Below, one piece after another: positions 7,455-17,122 of a stretch of 64,000 bases of DNA; positions within the stretch are counted from its first letter, which is position 1; each line of letters begins with the position of its first letter. Below the pieces are notes generated by a model. The model ran no database searches. It was not told the origin of the DNA and saw nothing but the letters and a program-made list of their open reading frames with translations. The DNA is taken from contig NZ_FWXV01000008.1 of NCBI RefSeq assembly GCF_900176515.1, positions 186,001-250,000 on the forward strand. The letters are read 5' to 3'. The stretch is from Kibdelosporangium aridum. Lineage in GTDB: Bacteria; Actinomycetota; Actinomycetes; Mycobacteriales; Pseudonocardiaceae. Both the position numbers and the translations under genes were made by a program.

Positions 7455-8315
7455 TCGACAAGGAGCCGCGCCGGTTACGGTTTCGTCGCCCCTTACGTCG
7501 TGCTGCTGATCGCGTTCGGTGTCGTGCCGACCGGATACGCGTTCTACTTCGCCTTCACCGATTCGACCGACACTTTCGTCGGCCTGGCGAACTTCGCGAC
7601 GGCCGCGAGCGATTTCCGGTTCGTCTCGGCCGTCGGTCACGTGGCGCTGTACCTGGTCTGCTGGTTGGTCACGCTGGTGGTGTTCGTGGTCGGGCTCGCG
7701 CTTCTGCTGCACCGCGTGACTTCTCGTGCCGTCGGCAGGTCCTTGCGCTTCCTCTACTACATTCCCGGTGCCCTTGCCGGAGCGGCCAGCGTGCTGGTCT
7801 GGCTGTTCATGCTCGACCCGGCCGTCAGCCCAGTCGGGTTTCTGTTGCGTGCGTTTGGTTTCGAGACGTTCGGCCAAGTGGTCGCACCGGAGCGTCTGCC
7901 GATCCTGTTCACCCTGATTGCCTTCTGGACAGGCGCGGGCGGTTGGATCGTGGTGATGTACGGGGCGTTGAACAACATCTCCCCAGAGCTCATCGAAGCG
8001 GCGCGGATCGACGGTGCGGGAGCATGGCAGACCGCGCGACGCATCCAGCTTCCGTTGCTGCGCAAATGGATCGTCTACATGGTGATCCTCGCGTTCGCTG
8101 GCGGGACCCAGCTGTTCGTCGAGCCGCAACTGCTGTCACAGGCGAGCGTCGGGGTCGCTGGTCGTGACTATTCGCTCAACCAGCTGTCGTACGACTTCGC
8201 CTTCCAGAACAACAACGTCAACGCCGCCGCCGCCATCTCGGTCGAGTTGTTGGTTGTCGGGCTCGTCGCGGCGGGCCTGTTCGTCGTGCGATCGGGGTTC
8301 TTCGATGCCGACTGA
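7443..8315 (+). CDS. Sugar ABC transporter permease, MalF type
   Basis: This is a MetI-superfamily permease of 290 residues. It begins MNSPSTRSRAGYGFVAPYVV and has about six hydrophobic segments. The EAA loop reads IEAARIDGAGAWQTARRIQL. The frame is open upstream to 7362, but ATG 7443 has GGAG seven bases before it and gives the family-typical N-terminus. It overlaps the next permease by 11 bases. Confidence 0.9.
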   Translation: MNSPSTRSRAGYGFVAPYVVLLIAFGVVPTGYAFYFAFTDSTDTFVGLANFATAASDFRFVSAVGHVALYLVCWLVTLVVFVVGLALLLHRVTSRAVGRSLRFLYYIPGALAGAASVLVWLFMLDPAVSPVGFLLRAFGFETFGQVVAPERLPILFTLIAFWTGAGGWIVVMYGALNNISPELIEAARIDGAGAWQTARRIQLPLLRKWIVYMVILAFAGGTQLFVEPQLLSQASVGVAGRDYSLNQLSYDFAFQNNNVNAAAAISVELLVVGLVAAGLFVVRSGFFDAD

Positions 8316-9216
8316 CACCCTGGTCCGAGCGCCGGAAGCGGTGATCGCCCCGCCGCGCCGCAGACTGCCGAACCCACTGCCCACAGTGGTCCTTGGATTC
8401 TTCCTGCTGTTCTTCGCGCTCCCTGTGCTCTGGCTCGCTTTGGCCGCTACCAAGACCGACGACCAGCTCGTGCACGGCCATCCGCTGTCGTTCGGGTCGT
8501 GGCAGGCACTGCGCGCCAACTGGGAGGCGCTGACCGCGTTCCAGAGCGACGCGATCTTCCTGTGGCTCGGCAACTCCGCGTTGTACTCGTTCGTCGCGCT
8601 CATCATCACCTTGTGCGTGGCGATTCCCGCCGGATACGCGCTCGCGATGACCGAGTTCCGCGGCAGGCACACCTTGCTGGTGGTCACTCTCGTCGTGATG
8701 CTCATGCCCAATGCGACGTTGGTTGTGCCGCTTTTCCTTGAGCTCAACGCGCTCGGCCTGATCGGCTCGATGTGGTCGGTCATCCTGCCGTACTCGTTCT
8801 ACCCGTTCGGGGTGTACCTGGCGTACATCTTCTTCAGCACAGCGGTCCCCAGGGAACTGCTGGACGCCGCCCGGCTCGACGGCTGCTCGGAGTTCGGTGT
8901 GTTCCGCCGCGTCGCCCTGCCTTTGGCCGCACCCGTCGTCGCATTGGTCGGGTTCTTCAGCTTCGTGACCAACTGGACCAACTACTTCCTTCCCTACGTC
9001 TTGTTGCCCACGAGCGACCAGTTCCCGGTCCAGGTCGGACTGGGCGAGTTGCTCAACAACGTGCCCCAGTTCAACCCGACCGTCGGCGAGCTGGCGGTCC
9101 AGCGCCCGCAGCTGGCGCTGGCGACGCTGCTGGCGATCACCCCGGTACTCGTCGTCTTCCTTTTCTCCCAACGATTCCTCGTCGCCGGAATGCTCGCTGG
9201 CGCGACCAAGGAGTGA
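8305..9216 (+). CDS. Sugar ABC transporter permease, MalG type
   Basis: This is the second permease of the importer, 303 residues, starting MPTDTLVRAPEAVIAPPRRR before the first helix. The ATPase-contact loop is LDAARLDGCSEFGVFRRVAL, and the protein ends FSQRFLVAGMLAGATKE. The start at 8305 lies inside the previous gene, as is common in coupled permease pairs. No ATPase gene accompanies it. Confidence 0.92.
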   Translation: MPTDTLVRAPEAVIAPPRRRLPNPLPTVVLGFFLLFFALPVLWLALAATKTDDQLVHGHPLSFGSWQALRANWEALTAFQSDAIFLWLGNSALYSFVALIITLCVAIPAGYALAMTEFRGRHTLLVVTLVVMLMPNATLVVPLFLELNALGLIGSMWSVILPYSFYPFGVYLAYIFFSTAVPRELLDAARLDGCSEFGVFRRVALPLAAPVVALVGFFSFVTNWTNYFLPYVLLPTSDQFPVQVGLGELLNNVPQFNPTVGELAVQRPQLALATLLAITPVLVVFLFSQRFLVAGMLAGATKE

Positions 9217-9247
9217 CCGTCGCGCCCCAGGAACGGAGAACTCGCGG

Positions 9248-11155
9248 ATGCACCCCGTCATCACCGCATCGGTGCCCTTGCTCGAGCCGCCGAACTGGGC
9301 GATCTCCCAGCGCGAACTGTTCGACCTGCTCGAATACGCCTGGCGCCGGTTCGAACACGACTTCACCGGTCCGGACGGGCAACTGGCCTACCGTGCCCAG
9401 CTCACCTCGCGCGACGGCGTGGACGACTTCTACGAGACGTTCTTCAACTGGCCGCAGCTCTACCTGCTCGGCGGCAGCGACGACCTGCTCGCCGCGTCCG
9501 AATGGCATTGGGAAGCTGTCACCCGCCAGCTCACCGACCTGGGCATGCTGCACGACGAGTACGAGCGTGGCTACGACTGGTTCCACCAAGGCGAAAGCCT
9601 GCAGTTGTTCTACTTCCTGTGCATGGCCGCACCCGACCGTTGGGCCGAGCGCGCGCAGCGTTTCGCCGAGCTCTACGTCGACCCAGCGCACGGCAACTAC
9701 GACCCCGCCCACCGCATCATCCGGCGGCCGCACAACGGCAGTGATCGCTTGCGGGAAGGGCTGTTCGACGGCAGGTCTTATCCCTGGTTGCCCGAGGAAG
9801 CTCGCATGTACGGCTTCCCGCTGGACTGGGTGCTGCCACCCGGCACAGACAACACAGCCGACCCTGACCCACGGCTGGCCAACGAGATGCATCGACGCAT
9901 GGCCGTCGGAGACACCGCGGTCAACCTTGCCGCGTCCGGCCTAGTCCTCAACGCGTTGCTGCTGTCCGGAAAGCAGCGCTATCGGGACTGGATCGCCAAC
10001 TATGTCGGCGCGTGGCGGAAGCGGGCCGCTGCGAACGGCGGCATCATCCCCGACAACGTCGCCCCCGATGGCACTGTGGGTGGGCTGCTGGAAGGCCGCT
10101 GGTACGGCGGGCACTACGGATGGTCCTGGCCGCATGGCTGGTACAGCGTCGGACAGGCGGCGACGATCGCCGCGTTGGCCGCCGTCGCGGCGACTGGCGA
10201 TGAGTCCTTTCTCGACCTGGTACGGCCTGCCCTGGACGAGGTCATCACACACGGCAAGGTCATGGCGTACACCGAGGCGGACTCGAGCCTCCAGTCCCGG
10301 TGGGTGGCGCAGTTGGGCGACGACGTGCACACGCCCACCCTGCACGTGCCTTTCCGGTACGCCGACCGGGGATGGTTCGACTACAACCCGATGCTGATGG
10401 CGATCCCCACCGCACTGTGGCACCACTCCGCCGAACCTGCCGACTGGGAACGCATCGAGCGACTGCGCTCAGGCAATGGCCACGACTGGCGGGCCGTGCG
10501 TGCGTTCCGCAGCAAAGAAGAGGCCGGGCACGAAGAGCCTTGGCTGGCCTTCCTCGCCGGGGACAACCCGACGTATCCGGAACGGATCCTGGCTGCCGCG
10601 CAGGCTCAGGTCCGGCATCGGCTGTCGCGTATGGAGCGTTACCGCGGCGGCCACGTGTCCGAGGCCGACATTCACCTGTGGCAGCAATGCAATCCGGTGG
10701 TCACCGAAGCCCTGGTTCAGCTCACCTGGGGTGGTCCGCAAGTGATCTACAACGGTGGCTTGCAGCAAGCGCGGGTGCGTTACTACGACGCCCAGGCCAA
10801 ACGGCCCGGCCTGCCGCCGTCGGTGGCGGCACTCGTATCCCGCATCGACCCGGAGGCGACCACGGTCGACCTGATCAATCTCGACCCGGAAGCCGCGCGT
10901 TCTGTTGTCGTACAGGCAGGGGCGTTCGCTGAGCACACCATTCGCTCCGTACGCCACACCGTCTGCGAGGACACGTCCTGGATCGGCGACCTCTACGACT
11001 ACGGACACCGCCAGCCGGCCGTGACGTCAGCAGCCACGGATGTCAACGGGCCGTGGCTGCGAGTGGAACTGCCGCGCTCCACCCGTGTCCGTCTGACATT
11101 GGACCTCACCCTGCGCGACCGGGCGGCGTCCTACCGCACGCCCTTCGAGACTTGA
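9248..11155 (+). CDS. Unclassified cytoplasmic protein, probably an (alpha/alpha)-barrel carbohydrate-active enzyme
   Basis: This 635-residue protein has no signal peptide and fits no family I can name with confidence. It is rich in Trp, Tyr and His clusters typical of helical-barrel glycosidases or lyases, such as RRFEHDFTGPDGQ, YDWFHQGESLQLFYF, LEGRWYGGHYGWSWPHGWY and WGGPQVIYNGGLQQARVRYY. The C-terminal 130 residues look beta-rich, with segments such as VDLINLDPEAARSVVVQ. GGAGAA at 9235-9240 fits the ATG at 9248. Its place directly behind two permease genes suggests it processes the imported sugar. Alternatives include a lyase or phosphorylase; the reaction is unknown. Confidence 0.75.
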   Translation: MHPVITASVPLLEPPNWAISQRELFDLLEYAWRRFEHDFTGPDGQLAYRAQLTSRDGVDDFYETFFNWPQLYLLGGSDDLLAASEWHWEAVTRQLTDLGMLHDEYERGYDWFHQGESLQLFYFLCMAAPDRWAERAQRFAELYVDPAHGNYDPAHRIIRRPHNGSDRLREGLFDGRSYPWLPEEARMYGFPLDWVLPPGTDNTADPDPRLANEMHRRMAVGDTAVNLAASGLVLNALLLSGKQRYRDWIANYVGAWRKRAAANGGIIPDNVAPDGTVGGLLEGRWYGGHYGWSWPHGWYSVGQAATIAALAAVAATGDESFLDLVRPALDEVITHGKVMAYTEADSSLQSRWVAQLGDDVHTPTLHVPFRYADRGWFDYNPMLMAIPTALWHHSAEPADWERIERLRSGNGHDWRAVRAFRSKEEAGHEEPWLAFLAGDNPTYPERILAAAQAQVRHRLSRMERYRGGHVSEADIHLWQQCNPVVTEALVQLTWGGPQVIYNGGLQQARVRYYDAQAKRPGLPPSVAALVSRIDPEATTVDLINLDPEAARSVVVQAGAFAEHTIRSVRHTVCEDTSWIGDLYDYGHRQPAVTSAATDVNGPWLRVELPRSTRVRLTLDLTLRDRAASYRTPFET

Positions 11156-11185
11156 CGATCCCTGCACTCCGAAAGGTGAAAGACA

Positions 11186-13552
11186 ATGCCGCCCTGCACC
11201 AGATCGGTGGTGGCCGCGCTCGTCGCGGCAACCACCACTCTCATCGCTGCTCCTGCCCATGCCGCCGACATCTCGGTCGCGCGGATCGTCGTCGCCCCCA
11301 GCGGAAACGACCTCGACTCGGGTGCCGCCGACCGTCCTGTCGCGACGCTCGCCAAGGCACAGGAAATCGCCCGGACCCTGTCTGCCAAGACCGATGTGGT
11401 CGTGCAGCTCGCGGGCGGAGTCCACCGGCTTTCCGAACCACTGAAGTTCACCAGCGCCGACTCCGGGCGCAACGGCCACACCGTGACCTGGCAGGGCATG
11501 CCTGGCGCGACGGTGTCCGGCGGTCAGCCGGTGACCGGCTGGACGTTGCACGATTCCGCCGCCAACATCTGGGTCGCCCCGGTACCCCAGGGCGTTGATT
11601 CCCGTCAGCTCTACGTGGACGGAACGCTCGCGCCACGCGCCTCGATCAGCATCTCGCGCAACGATGTGCAGATCACCACGAGCGGCATGACCATCACCAA
11701 CCCCGCGCTCAACTACCTCGCCACGCTGCCGCAGCAGAACCGGATCGAGCTGGAGAGCCTGAACTCGTTCACCGACCGGTACTCGCCCGTGCAGAGCATC
11801 AGTGGCACCACCATCACCATGCAGCAGCCCGCGTGGAACAACAACAACTGGGGCTACGACACACTCGCACGTCCCTTCGCCGGTGGCGGCTTGACCCTGC
11901 ACAACTCCTACTCGTTCTTGAAGAACGCCGGACAGTGGTACCTGGATCCGCAAGCCGGACGGCTCTATTACAAGACAGCCGCCGGACAGTCGCCCGTCGG
12001 ACGTGAGATCGTGTTGCCGCGGCTGACCTCACTGGTGCAGATGAGCGGCAGTTACGCCGACCCGGTCCGCAACATCACCATGCGCGACATGGTCTTTGAG
12101 CACACCACGTGGCTGCAGCCGGGAACGTCGATCGGGTACGCCAACCAGCAGAGCGGCACGTTCATCCCGGCCGCCTACCAGATGCCCGGGGACTTCCTGA
12201 CCTCGTGCCAGTCGGGCTGCCAGCTGTTCGAAGCCGCGCGCAACGGCTGGGGGCAGATGCCTGCCGCCGTGCAGGTCTCGGCGGCCACCGGCATCACCTT
12301 CACCAACAACACCTTCCGCCACCTCGGCCAGGTGGGTCTTGGCATCGGCAACGACGCGAACGCCAACCAGTCGGGGATCGGCCTGGGCGCGTCCACCATC
12401 ACGGTGTCCCAGAACACCTTCACCAACCTTTCCGGTGGCGGGATCGTCGTGGGAGGAGTGCGGCCGGACGCGCACCACCCCACCAACCCGGCGATGGTCA
12501 ACAAGGACGTCACGATCAAGAACAACCTGGTGACCGATGTCGCCAAGGACTACAAGGACATGGCGGGCATCCTGTCCACGTACGTCACGCACGCCGTCAT
12601 CGAGCACAACGAGGTGTCGAACCTCGCCTACGACGGCATCGACGTCGGCTGGGGCTGGGGCGCCAACGATCCCGGCGGCAGCCAGGACTACCGCAACCGT
12701 GGCCTGTACAACTACCAGCCGGTGTACACGACGCCGACGACCTTGCGCGACACCATCGTCAGGTACAACGTGGTGCACGGCACCAAGAAGTCCCTGCACG
12801 ACGGCGGAAGCCTCTACAACCTGTCCGCCAACCCCGGTGGTTCGATCGACCACAACCTCATTTACAACAACCGGAGCACCGTCGGCCTGTATCTGGACGA
12901 AGGCTCGCGCTATGTGAACGTGTCGAACAACGTGGTCATCGACAGCGGCGTCTGGGCTTTCACCAACGCCAGCTCCACCAACAACACCAGCGGTAGCGTC
13001 TTCGACACCAACTGGTACAACACCGGCGCGACCAGGGTGGCCACCGGGCCTCCGCACAACAACGTCCTCAGGGGAAACGTCCAGGTCACCGGGGCGTGGC
13101 CGGTCGGCGCGCAGCAGGTCATGGCTCAGGCCGGGATCGAATCCGCACTGCGCCCCAGCACAGGTGAAGTTCTCGCGTTGGCCGCGGGCAAATGCTTGGA
13201 CGTTCCCAACAACAGCACCACACCGGGGACACAGGTGCAGATCTGGGGATGCGTCGGCGGGCTGAACCAGTCCTGGACACGTACCGCGTCAGGTCAGCTG
13301 ACCGTTTACAGCGGCGGCAACCTCAGGTGCATGACCGCCCTGAACAACCAGACCGCCCCAGGTACCCAGGTCGTGATCGCGCAGTGCACCGGCGGCGCCA
13401 ACCAGCAGTGGAAGTTCAACACCAATGGCACCATCACCGGCGCGCAATCCGGGATATGTTTGGACATCAACGGAGCCGCCACCGCCAACGGCACCAAGAT
13501 CATCCTGTGGACCTGCCATGGCGGCAGCAACCAGCAGTGGACCCTTTCCTGA
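11186..13552 (+). CDS. Secreted right-handed beta-helix protein with C-terminal ricin-type lectin domain (GH141-like)
   Basis: A Sec signal peptide ends near AAPAHAA. The segment VVAPSGNDLDSGAADRP and the following GGVHRLSEPL are the opening of a right-handed parallel beta-helix of the kind found in GH141 and related polysaccharide-active enzymes. Repeating coils run to about residue 640, with many N-N-T/N-x-F turns. The last 130 residues are a ricin-B (CBM13) trefoil with three repeats, each with a Cys pair and QxW motifs (NQSW, NQQW, NQQW). It should be exported and bind plant polysaccharide. GH141 membership is a resemblance judgement; a pectate-lyase-like role is possible. Forty bases separate it from the next gene, so same operon. 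Confidence 0.8.
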   Translation: MPPCTRSVVAALVAATTTLIAAPAHAADISVARIVVAPSGNDLDSGAADRPVATLAKAQEIARTLSAKTDVVVQLAGGVHRLSEPLKFTSADSGRNGHTVTWQGMPGATVSGGQPVTGWTLHDSAANIWVAPVPQGVDSRQLYVDGTLAPRASISISRNDVQITTSGMTITNPALNYLATLPQQNRIELESLNSFTDRYSPVQSISGTTITMQQPAWNNNNWGYDTLARPFAGGGLTLHNSYSFLKNAGQWYLDPQAGRLYYKTAAGQSPVGREIVLPRLTSLVQMSGSYADPVRNITMRDMVFEHTTWLQPGTSIGYANQQSGTFIPAAYQMPGDFLTSCQSGCQLFEAARNGWGQMPAAVQVSAATGITFTNNTFRHLGQVGLGIGNDANANQSGIGLGASTITVSQNTFTNLSGGGIVVGGVRPDAHHPTNPAMVNKDVTIKNNLVTDVAKDYKDMAGILSTYVTHAVIEHNEVSNLAYDGIDVGWGWGANDPGGSQDYRNRGLYNYQPVYTTPTTLRDTIVRYNVVHGTKKSLHDGGSLYNLSANPGGSIDHNLIYNNRSTVGLYLDEGSRYVNVSNNVVIDSGVWAFTNASSTNNTSGSVFDTNWYNTGATRVATGPPHNNVLRGNVQVTGAWPVGAQQVMAQAGIESALRPSTGEVLALAAGKCLDVPNNSTTPGTQVQIWGCVGGLNQSWTRTASGQLTVYSGGNLRCMTALNNQTAPGTQVVIAQCTGGANQQWKFNTNGTITGAQSGICLDINGAATANGTKIILWTCHGGSNQQWTLS

Positions 13553-13591
13553 CACGTCGCTCGTCTTCACCCTGCCCCAGAGGAGTGGCAC

Positions 13592-16500
13592 ATGAGACAC
13601 AGACTCGCGCGTCTGTTAGCGATCATCAGCAGCGCGTTGGTGGTGATCGGGCTGGCTTCGCCGCCCGCCACCGCGCACCCGGAAGGACTGCACGTCCTGC
13701 TGTTCAGCAAGACCACGGGCTACCGGCACGACTCGATCCCCGCGGGGATCGCGATGTTCGACCAGTTGGCCGCACAGAACCAGTGGGAGGTCACCAAGAG
13801 CGAGAACTCGACGGTCTTCAACGACGCCACGCTCGCCACGTTCGACGTGGTCGTGATGTTGCAGACCTCGGGAATGGTCTGGGAGAACGACGCACAGCGC
13901 GCCGCAGTGCAGAAGTACATGCGCGGCGGTGGTGGCATCGTCGCGATCCACAACGCGACGGACATGAACATCGAGCAGCAGTTCCCGTGGTGGGACCAGA
14001 TGTTGGGCATGACGATGACGCAGCACTCGGCGATCGTGTCCGGCACCGCCAAGGTCGCCGACCGCAAACACCCGTCCGGACAAGGACTTCCGGACCGGTG
14101 GACGCGCACGGAGGAGTGGTACAACTTCAACCGCTCCGCACGCGGTGACGTGCACGTGCTGGCCACCGCCGACGAGACCACGTATGACGCCGGTCCGAAC
14201 AAGATGGGGCACGACCACCCGATCTCGTGGTGCCGCAACTTCGAAGGCGGCCGGCTGTGGGCCACCGCCATGGGCCACCAGGCGTCCAGTTACTCCGAGC
14301 CGCTGTTGCGCGAGCACATCAAGGGCGGCGTGGAATCGGCGGGCGGCAAGGTCGCAGCGGACTGTGGCCCCACGGTGTGGAGCAGCTTCGAGAAGGTCAC
14401 GCTGGACGACAACACCGTCGCTCCGGCCGCGCTGGATGTCGCCAAGGACGGCCGGGTGTTCTACGCCGAGTACGGCGGCAAGGTGAAGATCCACAAGCCG
14501 GACACCCGCACCACCGTCACAGCGGCCACGCTCAACGTCTACACCGGCGGCGAGGACGGCCTGACCGGACTCGCGCTCGACCCGAACTTCGCCACCACCA
14601 AGTGGATCTACCTGATGTACTCGCCCGCAGGCGGCAGCGAGCACATCGCACGGGTCTCCCGGTTCACTGTGAACGGCGACACGCTGAATCTGGCCAGCGA
14701 GCAGGTGATCATGAAGGTGCCGTCGTCACGTCAGGCACCGGAGCCCGGCCACACCGGTGGCTACATCACGTTCGGCCCTAACGGCAACCTTTACATCGGT
14801 ACCGGTGACGACATCGAGCCGTTCCGTTCCGACGGCTACGCGCCGATCGACGAGCGGCCAGGCTGGTCGAACAACGATGTCCAGGGCACCGCGGCCAACA
14901 CCAACGACCTGCGGGGCAAGATCCTGCGCATCCACCCCGAGCCCAACGGGACCTACACGATCCCATCAGGCAACATGTTCGCGCCGGGCACGGCCAGGAC
15001 GAAGCCCGAGATCTACGCGATGGGCTTCCGCAACCCGTTCCGGTTCTCGGTGCACCCGACCACGGGCGTGATCTACGCGGCCGACTACGGCGCGGACGCG
15101 GCCAACGACAACGCGAACCGTGGTCCGGCGGCGACCGTGGAGTGGAACATCATCAGCTCGCCGGGCTTCTACGGCTGGCCGTACTGCGTAGGCGACAACA
15201 TCGCCTACAACGACTACAACTTCGCCACCGGGCAGTCGGGCGCGAAGTTCAACTGCGACAACCCTGTGAACAACTCGCCGAACAACACCGGGCTGACCCA
15301 GCTGCCGGCCGCGCGCAAGGCCGACGTCTGGTACGGCAACGGCGCGAACGGGTCCAAGTTCCCGGAGCTGGGCACTGGTGGCGAGGCGCCGCACGCGTTC
15401 CCGATCTACCAGTACGACGCGGCCAACCCGTCGCAGACGAAGTTCCCGGCCTACTTCGACCAAACGCCGTTCTTCGGCGAGTGGTCACGCAACAAGATGT
15501 TCGAGTTCCGGCTCGGCCAGGACGGGAAGTTGCTGAAAATCAACAACTTTCTGTCGAACTTGAGCTACAAGTCCCCGATGGACGCCAAGTTCGGTCCGGA
15601 CGGGGCGATGTACCTGCTGGAATGGGGAACGGGGTTCGGCCGGGACAACCCGGATTCCGGGCTCTACCGCATCGACTACACGGCCGGCGGCGACCGCAAT
15701 CCGATCGCCACGGCAACAGCCACCCCGTCCTCGGGTTCCTCGCCGCTGTCGGTGCGGTTCTCCAGTGCCGGCTCGGGGGACCCGGAAGGTGGCCCGGTGA
15801 CCTACCGGTGGGAGTTCGGTGACGGCGGCACGTCCACCGAGGCCAACCCCACCCACGTCTACAGCGCGAGAGGTCAGTTCAACGCAAAGCTCACGGTCAC
15901 CGACACGGGCGGCAAGACGGGTGTGGCGAACGTGATCGTGACGTCGGGCAACACCACGCCGACAGTCAACCTCAGCATCCCGGACGGCGGTATGTTCGAC
16001 TGGGGCCAAGCGATCCCGTACACGGTGACGGTCACCGACCCTGAGGACGGCACCATCGACTGTACGAAGGTGACCACGACACCTGCGCTGGGACATGACC
16101 AGCACTCGCACGATCTCTCCCCGATCCCGGGCTGCTCGGGCACCCTCAATCCGCAGACCGACAGCGCGCACGCCTCGGTGAACGTGGTCTACGTCGCGGA
16201 CGCCAAGTACACCGACAAGGGCGCGACCGGGGTTCCCGCGTTGACCGGCAGCCGGAAAGTCGTGCTGCAGCCCAAGCAGAAGCAGGCCGAGTTCTTCACC
16301 GGCTCGTCCGGTGTGCGGGTCGTCTCGCAGTCCGGCGCGCAGTCCGGTGCGCGGGTCGGTGACATCAGCAACAACGACTGGATCTCGTTCAAGCCGTACA
16401 ACTTCACGGGCATCAACCAGGTGTCCGTCCGGCTGTCTTCGCCAAGCGGTGGTGGCACGGTCGAACTGCGTGCCGGTTCGCCCACCGGGGCGCTGATCGC

Positions 16501-17050
16501 CTCGGTTCCGGTCCAGAGCACCGGCGGCTGGGACAACTACGCCAGCATGCCCGCGGTGAACGTCACCAACCCCGGTGGCACCACGGAGTTGTACATGGTG
16601 TTCAAGACGAGCGGGAGCAACTCCTACGACATCGACTCGATGACGTTCACCGGACCTGGCGTTGGCACGCCGGGCAACCCCGGCACGGGTGGACCGATCG
16701 TCGGGGTCGGCGGCAAGTGCGTCGACGTGAACGGCAGCTCCACCGCCGATGGTGCGAAGGTTCAGCTGTGGACCTGTAGCGGTGGCGCGAACCAGGCGTG
16801 GACTCGCACTGGCCAGACGTTGCAGAGCCTGGGCAAGTGCATGAATGTCAATGGCACCGCCGACGGCACGGTCGTGCAGACGTGGACCTGCAACGGGAGT
16901 TCGGCGCAGAACTGGTCCGTGCAGTCCGACGGCACCGTACGCAACGGCACCAAGTGCCTGGATGCCACCGGCGGCAGCTCGGCCGACGGCACCCAGCTGA
17001 TCATCTGGACGTGCAACGGCGGCACTAACCAGAGGTGGACGCTGTCCTAA
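13592..17050 (+). CDS. Secreted multidomain ThuA / PQQ-type sugar dehydrogenase / PKD / CBM6 / ricin protein
   Basis: Domains in order, by eye: signal peptide ending in ATAHP; ThuA-like domain at about 33-255 (VLLFSKTTGYRHDSIPAG, GGGGIVAIHNATD); a six-bladed glucose/sorbosone dehydrogenase-like domain at about 270-700 (GEDGLTGLALDPNF, YIGTGDDIEPF, KPEIYAMGFRNPFRF); PKD at about 705-790 (YRWEFGDGGTSTEANPTHVY); a linker Ig-like domain; a CBM6-like domain ending about 1025; and a ricin trefoil with three QxW repeats. PQQ-type dehydrogenases oxidise sugars outside the cell, and ThuA proteins are tied to 3-keto-sugar metabolism. The same parts occur as two separate genes at 27798 and 29527. GAGGAG precedes the ATG. 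Confidence 0.88.
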   Translation: MRHRLARLLAIISSALVVIGLASPPATAHPEGLHVLLFSKTTGYRHDSIPAGIAMFDQLAAQNQWEVTKSENSTVFNDATLATFDVVVMLQTSGMVWENDAQRAAVQKYMRGGGGIVAIHNATDMNIEQQFPWWDQMLGMTMTQHSAIVSGTAKVADRKHPSGQGLPDRWTRTEEWYNFNRSARGDVHVLATADETTYDAGPNKMGHDHPISWCRNFEGGRLWATAMGHQASSYSEPLLREHIKGGVESAGGKVAADCGPTVWSSFEKVTLDDNTVAPAALDVAKDGRVFYAEYGGKVKIHKPDTRTTVTAATLNVYTGGEDGLTGLALDPNFATTKWIYLMYSPAGGSEHIARVSRFTVNGDTLNLASEQVIMKVPSSRQAPEPGHTGGYITFGPNGNLYIGTGDDIEPFRSDGYAPIDERPGWSNNDVQGTAANTNDLRGKILRIHPEPNGTYTIPSGNMFAPGTARTKPEIYAMGFRNPFRFSVHPTTGVIYAADYGADAANDNANRGPAATVEWNIISSPGFYGWPYCVGDNIAYNDYNFATGQSGAKFNCDNPVNNSPNNTGLTQLPAARKADVWYGNGANGSKFPELGTGGEAPHAFPIYQYDAANPSQTKFPAYFDQTPFFGEWSRNKMFEFRLGQDGKLLKINNFLSNLSYKSPMDAKFGPDGAMYLLEWGTGFGRDNPDSGLYRIDYTAGGDRNPIATATATPSSGSSPLSVRFSSAGSGDPEGGPVTYRWEFGDGGTSTEANPTHVYSARGQFNAKLTVTDTGGKTGVANVIVTSGNTTPTVNLSIPDGGMFDWGQAIPYTVTVTDPEDGTIDCTKVTTTPALGHDQHSHDLSPIPGCSGTLNPQTDSAHASVNVVYVADAKYTDKGATGVPALTGSRKVVLQPKQKQAEFFTGSSGVRVVSQSGAQSGARVGDISNNDWISFKPYNFTGINQVSVRLSSPSGGGTVELRAGSPTGALIASVPVQSTGGWDNYASMPAVNVTNPGGTTELYMVFKTSGSNSYDIDSMTFTGPGVGTPGNPGTGGPIVGVGGKCVDVNGSSTADGAKVQLWTCSGGANQAWTRTGQTLQSLGKCMNVNGTADGTVVQTWTCNGSSAQNWSVQSDGTVRNGTKCLDATGGSSADGTQLIIWTCNGGTNQRWTLS

Positions 17051-17052
17051 AG

Positions 17053-17104
17053 GGAAACAAAACCGCGGCCCCGGTGCGCACACCGGGGCCGCGGTTTTGT
17101 TTCC
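17053..17104. terminator. Long perfect hairpin terminator between convergent genes
   Basis: A 24-bp perfect stem (17053-17076 and 17081-17104) closes on a 4-base CGCA loop. The stem contains AAAACCGCGG and its complement, so each strand has a T-rich 3' flank. It begins two bases after the stop of the dehydrogenase gene and ends 18 bases before the end of the convergent tetR, so it can serve both. Confidence 0.85.
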
Positions 17105-17122
17105 ACACGCGGTGAGCACCGA

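Noticed and set aside
15485..17119. A 544-residue minus-strand frame opposite the fused dehydrogenase gene; likewise 451-1512, 6897-8129 and 8218-9366
   Set aside because: No recognisable domain, low hydrophobicity and high Arg content; shadows of the plus-strand genes.
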